Assembly: GCF_902833905.1 (NCBI RefSeq)
Contig: NZ_CADFGP010000010.1
Location: 143,948 to 207,947, forward strand
Reading direction: 5' to 3'
Length of the DNA: 64,000 nt
Source of the DNA: Paraburkholderia tuberum STM678
Lineage (GTDB): Bacteria; Pseudomonadota; Gammaproteobacteria; Burkholderiales; Burkholderiaceae
Both the position numbers and the translations under genes were made by a program. The notes below the pieces were generated by a model. It was not told the origin of the DNA. It did no database searches and saw nothing but the letters and a program-made list of their open reading frames with translations. The first letter of the stretch is position 1; every line of letters starts with the position of its first letter. Positions 45,905 through 56,500 of the stretch are shown one piece after another.

Positions 45905-46651
45905 ATGTCAGCTCAGATTCTTCTAATCGACGACGACGCCGAATTGTGTGATGCGACTCGCCGCTACCTGGCAAGGTGGGGCTTCGACGTGTCAGTGCTA
46001 CATGACGCGCGTTCGCTCGAACACCGGCTCAAACACGAACGCCCGGACCTGATAGTGCTCGATCTTATGATGCCGGGCGTCGACGGCTTGACGGCACTAC
46101 GTAGGTTGCGCGCATCAGGCGACGACATTCCAGTCTTGATGCTCACCGCCCGCGCCAACGAAGAGGACCGCATCGCTGGCCTTGAATTGGGTGCCGATGA
46201 CTATCTCCGCAAACCGTTTAACCCGCGTGAGCTGGTAGCACGGATTCAGTCAGTGCTGCGGCGCCAGCGCGCCGTACCCGATGCGGGCATTCCCCAACGA
46301 CGGCAACCTTACACATTCGGCGCGTTCACGCTGGACTTTCAGTCGCGCACTCTGAATAGCGGAGAGACGTCTCTTACCTTATCTGCCAGTGAGTTTGCGC
46401 TGCTGCAGATTTTCGTTAATTCTCCCATGTGCACACTCACCCGCCGGCGTCTGCTCAAGTCACTTCATGGCGCGGAATCCGAGTCCGCCGATCGCGGCAT
46501 CGACGTTCAGGTCTATCGTTTGCGCCGCATCGTGGAAACTGACCCGTCGACACCACGATTCATCCAGACCGTTCGCGGGTGCGGATACATCTTCGTGCCG
46601 GACCTCGAAGAGCATGCTGCCGGCACATCGACTCACCATTCGCATAACTGA
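45905..46651 (+). CDS. OmpR-family response regulator (orphan)
   Basis: 248 aa. REC domain: ILLIDDDAELCDATRRYL, phospho-acceptor in IVLDLMMPGVDGL, LMLTARANEEDRI and YLRKPFNPRELVARI. C-terminal winged helix: FGAFTLDFQSRTLNSGETSL, LSASEFALLQIFVNS, DRGIDVQVYRLRRIVETD and IQTVRGCGYIFVPD. A His/Glu-rich tail closes the protein. No sensor kinase gene follows. Its domain layout is like the regulator at 44523, but the two differ clearly, so this is not a recent duplication. Confidence 0.92.
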   Translation: MSAQILLIDDDAELCDATRRYLARWGFDVSVLHDARSLEHRLKHERPDLIVLDLMMPGVDGLTALRRLRASGDDIPVLMLTARANEEDRIAGLELGADDYLRKPFNPRELVARIQSVLRRQRAVPDAGIPQRRQPYTFGAFTLDFQSRTLNSGETSLTLSASEFALLQIFVNSPMCTLTRRRLLKSLHGAESESADRGIDVQVYRLRRIVETDPSTPRFIQTVRGCGYIFVPDLEEHAAGTSTHHSHN

Positions 46652-47185
46652 GGTCTCTGGTTGCCCTCATGCTGCTGTTGCGCCTTTCGCGGAATATGCG
46701 CTTATTGCTTCGAGCGCGACCAGTCGCCAAACTACTATACGGTAGCAGCGGCCAAGTGGTGACCACCGCGAACGCCATGGCAAGGGTAATCGAAGATAAG
46801 TCGAGCGCCGGCTCACTGACTCACTCAGATAGACGATTTTTGAGCGGCCGTTATATCCTGGTCGCTATCCGTGAACTGGACGCAGTTGCGCATCGTCCCT
46901 GCGGCGAGCTTCGGACAGGATGCAAAGCGGCCGCTATGCATCCCGCCCGCCCCCGGGGCGGACACGAATAGACTCAGGTCAATAGTACGCGGGAGCGACG
47001 ATCAGTGGCGGTCGAGGGACTACAACCAGTGGCCGGGCCACTATTGGACGACCCACCGGAACGACTACACAGCCGCTCCGGAGCGCGCAGCAGCCCCATC
47101 TTTCGACGTGATGAGGCGACCCGATGGGACATATTCAATACACGGTTAAACCACCCGAGGGTATTGAAGCTTGCCTTGCAAGCGC
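46652..47185. other. 534-base stretch, no supported gene
   Basis: No frame here has coding character together with a start signal. A short open frame at 46871-47149 contains DYNQWPGHYWTTHRNDY but I know no family like it and do not call it a gene. The expected kinase for the regulator upstream is absent. Confidence 0.4.
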
Positions 47186-47437
47186 TTACTGCCGATGCTG
47201 CGCAGCGAACTGCTCGATCTGCTCAAGCGTCACGTACCCTTGATGCGTAGTATCGATCTCATCGAAATGGGCTGCGACGCGCGGCATACCTGCCTCCGCC
47301 TGTTCTTTCGTGAGCTTGCCGTCATGAGTTGCATTCGCGGCAGTAAAGCGCGCTTCCAACATCTGCTGCATGCTGCTCTGCGCGAACGCAGACGACACGG
47401 CGAACGTTGCAGCCAGAATAACGAATAAACGTTTCAT
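47186..47437 (-). CDS. Periplasmic EF-hand-like small protein (83 aa)
   Basis: ATG at 47437 with CGGAGTC upstream. Signal peptide MKRLFVILAATFAVSSAFAQ. The mature part has two EF-hand-like segments: FTAANATHDGKLTKEQAEAG and FDEIDTTHQGYVTLEQIEQF. Both loops are degenerate: the first lacks the leading Asp, the second has DxD then a Gln/Gly centre and ends in Gln. It may bind calcium weakly or only keep the fold. Proteins of this type are common in Burkholderiaceae, often near efflux or two-component genes. Confidence 0.78.
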   Translation of the reverse strand: MKRLFVILAATFAVSSAFAQSSMQQMLEARFTAANATHDGKLTKEQAEAGMPRVAAHFDEIDTTHQGYVTLEQIEQFAAQHRQ

Positions 47438-47555
47438 CAAAGACTCCGTTAAGAAATGAATGGCGTGCACGGAATAGCCAGGGGACAAAGCTCCACCGAA
47501 GATTTCCAGCCGGCAGAATTCCAGGTCAAGCCATGCCACGACCATATGAGCGAAA

Positions 47556-48110
47556 TCAGTACGGTGCGTAGTAGTAAGGTGGGGGAGCGCCATAGATTAC
47601 GGCGCGGGGCGGCACGGGGCGTACAGGCACGACGATCGCTGCCGGACGAGGTGTTTCGATCGTATCTCCCTTTGCCGTGATGCATTGCGCGTACGCGTTG
47701 TCGTATTGCTGCTGCAACGACGCTTCGGTCTGATTGTGCTGCGCCGAGCCCGTCATGCTGCCGAGCAGCAGTCCGGCACCCGCACCGATTGCGGCGCCGG
47801 CACCGGCGTTGCCTGCCCCGGCGCCGATCAGAGCCCCGGCCGCAGCGCCTCCAGCCGTGCCGACGGCGGTAGCAGCAAGTCCGGAGGTTGCCGCCTGATG
47901 CGAGACCGCCGCCGGATTCACGACCTGCGTCGCGTAGGTGCGGCAGCTATAGTCGTCCTGCTGGAACTGGTTGAGGGTCTTGCCGTTCGCTGGGACCGCC
48001 ATGACGGTAGGCGCACTCGGCGGCGTAACCGCACACCCCGCCATGCCCAACCCAATAGCGAGGCTGACAAGCAGTGGCGCTATACGAGTCGATGTCAGAT
48101 TCTGGTTCAT
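47556..48110 (-). CDS. Glycine-zipper outer-membrane lipoprotein
   Basis: 184 aa from ATG 48110 (GAGAG upstream). Lipobox LAIGLGMAGCAV puts the lipidated Cys near 26. The central segment GTAGGAAAGALIGAGAGNAG then GAAIGAGAGLLLGSMTG is a glycine zipper (YMGG/Gly-zipper family) that can pack in membranes. A conserved Cys pair (DDYSCRTYA and AQCITAKGD) may form a disulfide. The C-terminus is Pro/Tyr-rich. The role is unknown; such proteins are often envelope-stress or resistance associated. Confidence 0.83.
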   Translation of the reverse strand: MNQNLTSTRIAPLLVSLAIGLGMAGCAVTPPSAPTVMAVPANGKTLNQFQQDDYSCRTYATQVVNPAAVSHQAATSGLAATAVGTAGGAAAGALIGAGAGNAGAGAAIGAGAGLLLGSMTGSAQHNQTEASLQQQYDNAYAQCITAKGDTIETPRPAAIVVPVRPVPPRAVIYGAPPPYYYAPY

Positions 48111-48121
48111 TGATAGTGCTC

Positions 48122-48583
48122 TCACGATGATGCGGCGCGAAGTAAGCGCTCAGAAGTGGTAAGCAGCGCCCACCGATCCAAATAGTGCCAGCGCGCGAAC
48201 GCACCGAAGTCGAAGGACGTTGCGATATCTCCGGTGCCGTTGAGCACCGCCGCATAGTCCTGGTTGCGGCCCAGTTGAACGCCGATCAGCGGGCCCACCG
48301 CAACACTCGGCCCCAACGGGTAGGCGACGCCGCCCGTGAGCCCCTCCACGAAGATTGCCCCGTTCAACAGCGACAGCATGGGCAACGGCAGCACACGATG
48401 GGACTTGCTGCCTTCATAGTTGGGCAATGCGGTCACGTTGATGTTCACGCTATTGCCCGGCGACGACTGCGCCAACGCTGGTGAGTAAGGCAGGCACTCA
48501 GTGGCGATGACGGCGAGCGCGCCCAGCCACCGTCGTGTGCGGCCTCGCTTGAGAACCGCGGCGACAAAGCGATAGTCATGCAT
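48122..48583 (-). pseudogene. Truncated MipA/OmpV-family outer-membrane protein gene
   Basis: About 153 aa from ATG 48583. A signal-like N-terminus (LGALAVIATECLPYSPALAQ) is followed by NVTALPNYEGSKSHRVLPLP, LNGAIFVEGLTGGVAYPLGP and VGPLIGVQLGRNQDYAAVLN, the first half of a MipA/OmpV beta-barrel (usual length about 250 aa). After FDFGAFARWHY the family similarity stops and a short tail leads to a stop just before the glycine-zipper gene. The remaining barrel strands are missing, so it is probably non-functional. Confidence 0.65.
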
Positions 48584-48585
48584 GT

Positions 48586-48726
48586 TCAAGCCCATCTATC
48601 GATGGTTGCCCAGAGAACCGCAACGCCCACGCTGATATCAATCGCCAGGGACCCCGCAGGCGCCTTGCCAACAGCCATAGAAATTGCCGCACTGGCAGCA
48701 GACACGAGAACGATTTTAAATTTCAC
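48586..48726 (-). CDS. Possible 46-aa hydrophobic peptide
   Basis: GTG start at 48726 with GGAGAG eight bases upstream. The sequence begins KFKIVLVSAASAAISMAVGK after Met and contains LAIDISVGVAVLW, so it could be a signal peptide plus a short tail or a two-helix membrane peptide. It ends three bases before the ATG of the MipA remnant. Without homologs I cannot tell a real small gene from the displaced 5' end of another gene. Low certainty. Confidence 0.3.
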   Translation of the reverse strand: MKFKIVLVSAASAAISMAVGKAPAGSLAIDISVGVAVLWATIDRWA

Positions 48727-49004
48727 TGCACACTCTCCATGTGATGGATTCGCCCCACTGGCGAACCCCGCATGACACAGCCGCCAATGTAGAGAACCTC
48801 TGCGCTACATGTTGTTGGAAATGTGTTGCATGTCATGTCAAGCCACGTCGCGGGGAAGCGATACCGCACGAGTGGACATAACAGGGCCTTGCACGCAGTT
48901 CGAGACACGGACTTTGAAAAACGGTCGTGGGCGCTACCGGACTCTGGACCGCGCAGATCGGCGGACGACGTCACAACGGCGCGCCCGCCATCATGGGATC
49001 GAGC

Positions 49005-50423
49005 CTAACTCTTCGACGACATCCAGCCGCCGCCGAGGTTCTTCACCAGCCCAACGCCGCTTTTCGCCAGTGCCCCCTGCGTGTCGTTCAGGTTCTGTCT
49101 GGCCGTCAGTAGCGTCACTTGCTGAGTCAAATCGGACTGCTCGCTCGCGGTTCCGGCCGTCAGTTGCGCGGCGACGCTCTCCAGCAACTGCCGGTTGCGC
49201 TGGTAAATGTCGGCAAACGCGTGCTCCTGCTGGCGCAGATGGTTCAGCGACGACAGGCTGTCTTCCACGTTCTGGAACGCCGTGAGCACGGCTTCGCGGT
49301 AAGATGCGACGTCTTCGTCATAGGTCGCCTGCGCCTTGTGCACGGCGGCCACGCGGGCACCACCGTCAAACAGCGTGGCGGCAAGTGAGGGACCGAGCGA
49401 CCACATCCGGGTCGGCAATGAGAACAGCGTCGCGAAGGTGTTGTGTTGCACGAGACCCTGTGCCCGTAGATCGAGGTCGGGAAAGAATGCGGCCTTCTCT
49501 ACCCCAATAAGCGCGTTCGCAGCAGCAGCGGTGCGTTCCGCGCTGACCACGTCAGGCCGTCTTTCCAGCAACGCAGACGGCAGCACGGATGGCACCTCGG
49601 GCTCGCGAAACACATAGTCGAGCCGCGGTGCAATCGACAACGAAGCCGGCGGCACACCCGTGAGCACCGCGATTGCGTGCTCGTCCTGCTCGCGCGAGGT
49701 CTGTGAAATTTGCAGGTTCGCGACAACCGCCTCCTGCGTGTCCTGCGCATACAGCAGATCGACTTGCGACGCGGTCCCCTGTGCCAGCGCTGTGCGCGTG
49801 ATCGCGAGAATCCGCCCGTTGACCGCCTCCTGCTGCCGCAACAGGTCGATGTCGATATCGAGCTGGCGGATGTCGAAATAGTCGGTCGCCAGCGTCGCGG
49901 CAATCGACAAGCGCTCGCCGGCAAGCGTCGCATCCGCGCTCTGCGCGTTCGCCTTGCCCGACTCGATCTGCCGGCGCACGGCGCCCCACAGATCGACTTC
50001 CCAACTCGCGTAGGCCTTCGCGTATTCCGCCGTCGTGCTCGAGCTGTGCGAGGCCGACGCGTCGACACCAAGCGTCGGAAACAGGCTCGCCCGGTCTGCA
50101 GCGACGGTGGCCTGCGCGAGCCGATAGGCGGCCGCCGCGCCTGCAATCGACTGATTCGACTGCAGCGCTGCGTGGACGAGCCGGGACAGCTCGGGATCGT
50201 CGTACGCGTCCCACCACCGGGTTGAGAGCGATGCCTGCGGGTTGGGCGCCGCAAGTCGCCACTGTGTGCCCGCTTCCTTGAACTGCGTTGGAATCGCTAC
50301 GGCCGGCTGGTGATAGTCCGGGCCGACCGCGCAGCCCGAAAGCCAAAGCGTGGCGCCGAGCGCACAGGCGCAGCAGCGCATGCCGACCGACACGGCCGAC
50401 CGGTATCCGATGGGCGATTTCAT
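49005..50423 (-). CDS. NodT-family outer-membrane efflux lipoprotein (TolC-like channel)
   Basis: 472 aa. Lipobox LWLSGCAVGPDYHQPAV is typical for NodT/OprM/OprN factors (Cys about 31). The two repeats of the outer-membrane factor fold are present: ELSRLVHAALQSNQSIAGAA, FPTLGVDASASHSS, YFDIRQLDIDIDLLRQQ, LLERRPDVVSAER, FFPDLDLRAQG and FQNVEDSLSSLNHLRQQ. Its ATG overlaps the stop of the upstream RND gene (ATGA). It completes a tripartite pump from the inner to the outer membrane. Confidence 0.93.
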   Translation of the reverse strand: MKSPIGYRSAVSVGMRCCACALGATLWLSGCAVGPDYHQPAVAIPTQFKEAGTQWRLAAPNPQASLSTRWWDAYDDPELSRLVHAALQSNQSIAGAAAAYRLAQATVAADRASLFPTLGVDASASHSSSTTAEYAKAYASWEVDLWGAVRRQIESGKANAQSADATLAGERLSIAATLATDYFDIRQLDIDIDLLRQQEAVNGRILAITRTALAQGTASQVDLLYAQDTQEAVVANLQISQTSREQDEHAIAVLTGVPPASLSIAPRLDYVFREPEVPSVLPSALLERRPDVVSAERTAAAANALIGVEKAAFFPDLDLRAQGLVQHNTFATLFSLPTRMWSLGPSLAATLFDGGARVAAVHKAQATYDEDVASYREAVLTAFQNVEDSLSSLNHLRQQEHAFADIYQRNRQLLESVAAQLTAGTASEQSDLTQQVTLLTARQNLNDTQGALAKSGVGLVKNLGGGWMSSKS

Positions 50424-53400
50424 GCGTGTTTCCTTCGGCGCCGCAACCGCTGCGACGCCCGATCGAGCCAGAGATAGATGACAGGGGTGGTATAGAGCGT
50501 GATGGCCTGGCTGAACACCAGACCGCCGATGATCGAGATACCGAGCGGCTTGCGGAATTCGGATCCGTAGCCTGACCCCAGCACGAGCGGCAGCGCGCCG
50601 AAAATTGCGGCGACCGTCGTCATCATGATCGGACGGAAACGGATCAGGCCCGCGCGCACGATCGCCTCCTCCGGCGGCAGTGCATGCTGACGCCCTTCGG
50701 CAATCGCGAAGTCGATCATCATGATCGCGTTCTTCTTCACGATGCCGATCAGCATCAGCACGCCGATCAACGCGATGATCGACAGCTCCGTGTGAGTGAG
50801 CAGCAGCGCGATCAAAGCGCCGACGCCCGCAGAAGGCAGCGTCGAGAGAATCGTCAAAGGATGAACCAGATTCTCGTACAGCATGCCGAGCACGACGTAC
50901 ACCGACAACAGCGCGGCGAGGATCAGCAGCGGCTCGCTCGCCATCGACTCACGAAACGCTGCTGCCGTGCCCGCGAACGCGCCGGAGATACTCGCCGGCA
51001 TTCTGAGCGCAGCGACGGCCTGACTGATCTGCTGCGTCACGGGTCCGATCGATGCACCGGGGCGCAGATTGAACGATACGGTAATGGCGGGGAACGTAGC
51101 CTGGTGATTGATCGAAATGGCGCTGGGGCCGGTCGAGAACCGGGCCATCGCGGCGAGCGGCACCAGCGCTGAACCGTTCGCCTGGGCCGCGGCCGACGGC
51201 GTAGCGGCGCTTGCGCCGGTTGCCCCCCCGGCGGCGGTCGTCGACGCGACGCTCGTGGCGAGCGTCGGGCTCGCCGGAACATGGATGTCCTTCAGTACCG
51301 AAGGACTTCTCCAGTACTCGGGTGCCACCTCCATCACGACGTGATATTGATTCGCGCTCCCGTAGATGGCCGAGACCTGCCGTTCGCCGAACGCGTCATA
51401 AAGCGCCTCGTCGATATCTTTGAAGCTCACGCCCATTCGCGCGGCGGAGTCGCGGTCGACGTCGATACCGACCTGCATGCTCTTGTCCTGCTGGTCGGTG
51501 TTGATGTCGGCCAGCGCCGGCATCTTATGCATCTGCGCGACTAACTTCGGCACCCATTGATCGAGTGTCGCCTGGTCGTCCGCAGTAAGGGTGTACTGGT
51601 ACTGCGCGGCGCTCTGTCGGCCACCGGCCGCGAGGTCCTGCAACGACTGCAGATAGAGCTGTGTCCCCGGCATATCGGCAAGCCGTCGGCGCACCTGAGC
51701 GATCACCTGATCGGCCGTCGCTCGACGCTCACCCAGGGGCTTGAGCGTGACGAACAGCAGTGCGTTGTCGAGCGCGTTCGCTCCCCCCACGAAGCCACCC
51801 ACGAACGCGACGTTCGGATTCTCCTGCACCGCCTTGTCGACCATCTGGAACTGATGCTGCATCTCGTGCCAGGAGATGCTTTGCGACGCCTGCAGCGTGC
51901 CAAGCAGCAGCCCCGTGTCTTCCTCCGGGAAGAAGCCTTTCGGAACCACGGTGAACAGCCAGAGGTTCAGCACGAACACCAGCACCGTCACGCCACCCAT
52001 CAATAGCGGATGCCGGATGACCCAGCGCAACGACGTGCCGTACAGGCGAGAAAATCCGCTCTCGTGATGCTCGTCGCCGTTCCCGGCTTGCGGTCCTGCG
52101 CGCAGGAAAATGCTCGTCAGCATCGGCGTGACCGTGAGCGAAATCAGCATCGACATCACGATCGCAACGGAAAGCGACACCGAGAACTCACGCAGCAGCC
52201 GGCCCATCAGGCCACCCATGAACAGCAGCGGGACGAATACCGCGATCAGCGAAACGCTGATCGAAAACACCGTGAAGCCCACTTCCTGCGCCCCTGCGAG
52301 TGCCGCCTCGATGGGCTTCTTGCCGCGCGCCAGATGCCGCATGATGTTTTCGACGACGACGATTGCATCGTCGACCACGAAACCGGTCGAAATCGTCAAG
52401 GCCATCAGCGAGAGGTTGTTCAAGCTGTAGCCAAGGACGTACATGACCCCGAACGTACCCAGCAGCGACAGCGGTACGACGATCGCCGGAATGAGCGTCG
52501 CGCGCCAGTTGCGGAAAAACGCGAACGTGACGGCCGTCACGAGCACGATGGATACAAGCAGCGTCATTTCGACGTCGAGCAGCGAGCCACGGATCGTCTT
52601 CGTGCGGTCCACCGAAATCGCCAGCTTGATGGACGACGGGATCGCCGCTTCGAGCGCCGGGAGTTCGGTCTTCACGTTGTCGACGGCGTCGATCACGTTC
52701 GCGCCCGGTTCCTTATAGAGGACCAGCAACACGGCCGGCTTGCCGTTCGACAGGCCGTAGTTCTCAAGCTGCTCGACATCCTGACGTACATAGCCGAGGT
52801 CCGACACACGCACGATGTTGCCGTTGTTCTGCCTGACGATCAGCCGTCCGTAGTCGGCGGGCGAATACAGCATGTCGTTCGCGCCGATCGAATAGTTCTG
52901 CCCGCTCGCCGACATCGATCCCTTGGGCAAATCGACATTCGCATTCCCGATCGTGCTGCGGATCTGCTCCAGACTGATGCCGTAGTGGCTCACCCGATCT
53001 GGATTCAGTTCAACCCGCACCGCCGGCAGCGCGGCGCCGCCCACCACCACGTTGCCCACGCCGGTTGTCTGCATCAGCTTCTGTTGCAGCACCGTCGACG
53101 CCGCGTCGTAAAGCTGCGCTGGCGTGGCCGTGTCGGAGGTCAGACTGATCACGAGGATGGGCGAATCCGCGGGATTGACCTTGCGATACGTCGGGCTGCC
53201 GTCCATGTTGGGCGACAGGTTGGTTTTCGCCGCGTTGATCGCGGCCTGCACGTCGCGTGCCGCGCCGTCGATATTCCGGCTCAGGTCGAACTGCAACGTG
53301 ATCTGCGTTTGCCCGCGCGAGCTGACCGACGTCATCTGGGCCAGGCCCGCAATATGGCCGAACTGCCGCTCGAGCGGCGTCGTGACCGAGGTGGCCACCG

Positions 53401-53572
53401 TCGTCGGATCGGCGCCGGGCAGTTGCCCCTGCACCAGGATCGTAGGAAAGTCGATTTCGGGCAGCGGCGCAACCGGCAGCAGCCTGAATGCCAGGATACC
53501 GAACAACGCAAGGGCGACCGCCAGCAACGTCGTCGCGATGGGCCGCCTGACGAATGGGCCAGACAGGTTCAT
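50420..53572 (-). CDS. mdtC: RND efflux transporter, MdtC-like
   Basis: 1050 aa from ATG 53572 (MNLSGPFVRRPIATTLLAVA), overlapping the stop of the preceding RND gene. Twelve membrane helices with two large periplasmic loops. Signatures: RLLPVAPLPEIDFPTI, LERQFGHIAGL, TISTGFVVDDAIVVVENI (TM4 with the proton-relay Asp pair), KPIEAALAGAQEVGFTVFSI, and the TM10 Lys in GIVKKNAIMMIDFAIAEGR. An Ala/Ser/Thr-rich insertion (ASTTAAGGATGASAATPSA) in the second periplasmic loop is unusual. Works as a heteromeric pump with the MdtB-like protein. Symbol given by family arrangement. Confidence 0.92.
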   Translation of the reverse strand: MNLSGPFVRRPIATTLLAVALALFGILAFRLLPVAPLPEIDFPTILVQGQLPGADPTTVATSVTTPLERQFGHIAGLAQMTSVSSRGQTQITLQFDLSRNIDGAARDVQAAINAAKTNLSPNMDGSPTYRKVNPADSPILVISLTSDTATPAQLYDAASTVLQQKLMQTTGVGNVVVGGAALPAVRVELNPDRVSHYGISLEQIRSTIGNANVDLPKGSMSASGQNYSIGANDMLYSPADYGRLIVRQNNGNIVRVSDLGYVRQDVEQLENYGLSNGKPAVLLVLYKEPGANVIDAVDNVKTELPALEAAIPSSIKLAISVDRTKTIRGSLLDVEMTLLVSIVLVTAVTFAFFRNWRATLIPAIVVPLSLLGTFGVMYVLGYSLNNLSLMALTISTGFVVDDAIVVVENIMRHLARGKKPIEAALAGAQEVGFTVFSISVSLIAVFVPLLFMGGLMGRLLREFSVSLSVAIVMSMLISLTVTPMLTSIFLRAGPQAGNGDEHHESGFSRLYGTSLRWVIRHPLLMGGVTVLVFVLNLWLFTVVPKGFFPEEDTGLLLGTLQASQSISWHEMQHQFQMVDKAVQENPNVAFVGGFVGGANALDNALLFVTLKPLGERRATADQVIAQVRRRLADMPGTQLYLQSLQDLAAGGRQSAAQYQYTLTADDQATLDQWVPKLVAQMHKMPALADINTDQQDKSMQVGIDVDRDSAARMGVSFKDIDEALYDAFGERQVSAIYGSANQYHVVMEVAPEYWRSPSVLKDIHVPASPTLATSVASTTAAGGATGASAATPSAAAQANGSALVPLAAMARFSTGPSAISINHQATFPAITVSFNLRPGASIGPVTQQISQAVAALRMPASISGAFAGTAAAFRESMASEPLLILAALLSVYVVLGMLYENLVHPLTILSTLPSAGVGALIALLLTHTELSIIALIGVLMLIGIVKKNAIMMIDFAIAEGRQHALPPEEAIVRAGLIRFRPIMMTTVAAIFGALPLVLGSGYGSEFRKPLGISIIGGLVFSQAITLYTTPVIYLWLDRASQRLRRRRKHA

Positions 53573-56500
53573 TGCACATACTCCGTTACGATCGGCTCGT
53601 CCGCGGCAAAGCGTCTTTCCAGACGATGCATCGCCAGATAGATCACCGGCGTCGAGAACAAGGTCAGCAACTGGCTGACGCACAGGCCGCCGATAATCGC
53701 GATGCCAAGTGGATGCCTCAACTCGGAGCCCATGCCGGAGCCGAACGCGAGCGGCAGTGCGCCGAACAGCGACGCCATCGTCGTCATCAGGATGGGACGG
53801 AAGCGCTGTTCAGCCGCACGCCGGATCGCAGCGTGTGCGGACAGGCCGTGGTTGCGCTGCCCGTCCAGCGCGAAGTCGATCATCATGATCGCGTTCTTCA
53901 TCACGATGCCGATCAGCAGCACGATGCCGATCAGGCCCATGATGTCGAACTGGGTTCCGGTCATCAGCAGCGCCAGCAGTGCGCCAAGCGCCGCCGAAGG
54001 GAGCGTGGACAGGATCGTGACGGGATGAATGAAGCTCTCGTACAGGATGCCGAGCATCAGATAGACCACGATCACGGCAGCGGCGACCAGGTACCCTTCG
54101 CTCGCCAGCGACGACTGAAAGGTCGCGGCCGATCCTTCCAGCGACACCTGGACGGACTGCGGCAACCCTATCTGTTCCTTGACCCGGTCAAGACGGGCGA
54201 TCGCCGTGCCGAGGCTGTATCCGGGAGCGAGATTGAACGACACGTCCGCATACGGGAACTGGCCCTTGCGATCAATCCTCAGCGGCGCGGGCATTACCGT
54301 CATCGTCGCCATCGACGCGAGCGGCGCGAGGCTGCCCGACGACGTATCGACATAGAGTCCTGAAAGCAGATGCGCAAGGTCGTCGGCGTTGTTTCTCGCG
54401 ACCAGCACCACGTGATACTGGTTCAACTGCGTGTAGATCGTCGACACCTGGCGCTGACCAAACGCGTCGTACAGCACATCGTCGATCGCCTGCGGCGTGA
54501 TGCCAAGGCGCGACGCGGTATCGCGGTCGAACGTGAGTTGCACCTGATTGCCTGACTGCATCGCCTCGCTCTGCACGTCGGCAAACGCCAAATCGCCGCG
54601 CAACGCGCCAACCAGCTCGCCAGTCCAGCGAGTGAGCAGCGCCGGATCGGTCGACTGCACGCCGAGCCGGTAGCTCGTCGTCGAGACGGTGTCGTCGAGC
54701 GTCAGATCCTGTACCGGATGCAGAAACAGTCGCACGCCCGCGAGGCCTGCGGTGTCATCGGTCAGTCGGCGAATCACCTCGTCGATGCGCGCTCGCTCGC
54801 CCTTGTCCTTCAGATTGATCAACAGGGTGCCCTGATTGATCGTCGGTCTCGTCTGGTCGATGCCGACGAACGACGAGAGACTTGCGACTGCCGGATCGCG
54901 TGCGATCCGGTCGACGACCTGCTGCTGTTGGCCGATCATGCGCTGGAACGAAATGGTCGGCGCGGCCTGCACGACACCTTCGATCAGACCTGTGTCCTGC
55001 TCGGGAAAGAAGCCCTTCGGCATCAGCATCAGCACGACGAACGTCAGCGTGGCCGTCAACACCACCGATGCGATCGTCAGGCGCCGATGCGACAACACCC
55101 AGTCGAGACCGCGTATGTACCTGCTGTTGAGCCGGTCGAAAAAATCGACCCGATGCGAGTGTGGCTGCGCTTTTAACATGCGCGAGCACATCATCGGCGT
55201 AAGCGTCAGCGACACCAACGCCGACAGGACGATCGCGACCGACAGCGTCAGCGCGAACTCGCGGAACAGGCGCCCGACCACGTCGCCCATGAACAGCAAC
55301 GGGATCATCACCGCAATCAGCGACACGGACAACGAGACGATCGTAAAGCCGATCTCCTTCGCACCCTTGATCGCGGCCCTCAGGGGCGTTTCCCCAGCCT
55401 CGATGTAGCGCGTAATGTTCTCGATCATTACGATCGCGTCGTCGACGACAAAGCCTGTCGCGACAGTCAGCGACATCAACGTGAGGTTATTCAGCGAAAA
55501 GCCGAGCCCGTACGCGACCGCGAGCGTGCCAACGAGCGAAAGCGGCACGGTGACAGCGGGAATCACGGTAGCGGGCACATTGCGCAGGAATACGAAGATC
55601 ACCATCACGACGAGCGCCACGGCGATTGCCAGCTCCGTTTCGACGTCGGCAACCGACGCGCGGATCGTCTTCGTGCGATCCGTCAGCACGGCGACCTTCA
55701 CCGATGCGGGCAAGCTCGCCCGCAGTTGCGGCAACAGCTTCTGCACGCTATCGACCACATCGATCACGTTGGCGCCCGGCTGCCGCTGGATGTTCAGCAC
55801 GATAGACGGCCTGCTGTTGGTCCACGCCGCCTGTTGCAAATTCTCCGCGCTGTCGATCGACCTGGCGATCTGCGCCAGCCGAACCGGTGCGCCTTGCCGG
55901 TACGCGATGATCAGGTCGCGATAGTCCGCCGCCGATTGCAGCTGGTCGTTCGCACCGATCGAATACGACTGGTATTTTCCGTCGAGACTGCCCTTCGCCT
56001 GGTCAACGTTGGCACTGCCGAGCGCGGTGCGCACGTCGTCGATCGACATGCCGAGTGCGTTGAGCGCGCCGGTATCGGTCTGCACCCGCACGGCCGGCCG
56101 CTGACCGCCGCTGATCGTGACGAGGCCCACGCCTGAAATCTGCGAGATCTTCTGCGCAAGCCGGGTATCGGCCAGGTCCTCGATCTTCGTCAGCGGCAGC
56201 ACGTCGGATGTCAGCGACAGCGAGAGCACCGGGGGGTCGGCAGGGTTGACCTTGCTGTAGACAGGCGGATACGGCAGATTAGCCGGCAGAAAGCTCGACG
56301 ACGCATTGATCGCGGCCTGCACTTCCTGCTCGGCGACGTCGAGCGAGAACGACAGATCGAACTGCAATGTGATCACCGATGTGCCGTTCGAACTCGTCGA
56401 GTTCATCGCCTTCAGCCCCGACATCTGGCCGAGCTGTCTTTCGAGCGGCGAGGTGATGGACGAACTGACCACATCCGGGCTTGCGCCGGGATACTGCGTG

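Noticed and set aside
46871..47149. Short frame with DYNQWPGHYWTTHRNDY
   Set aside because: Aromatic-rich segment looks protein-like, but no ribosome binding site, signal peptide or known family supports it.
52010..53641. Long open frame opposite the MdtC-like gene
   Set aside because: Antisense shadow with an Arg/His/Asp-rich product and no start signals.
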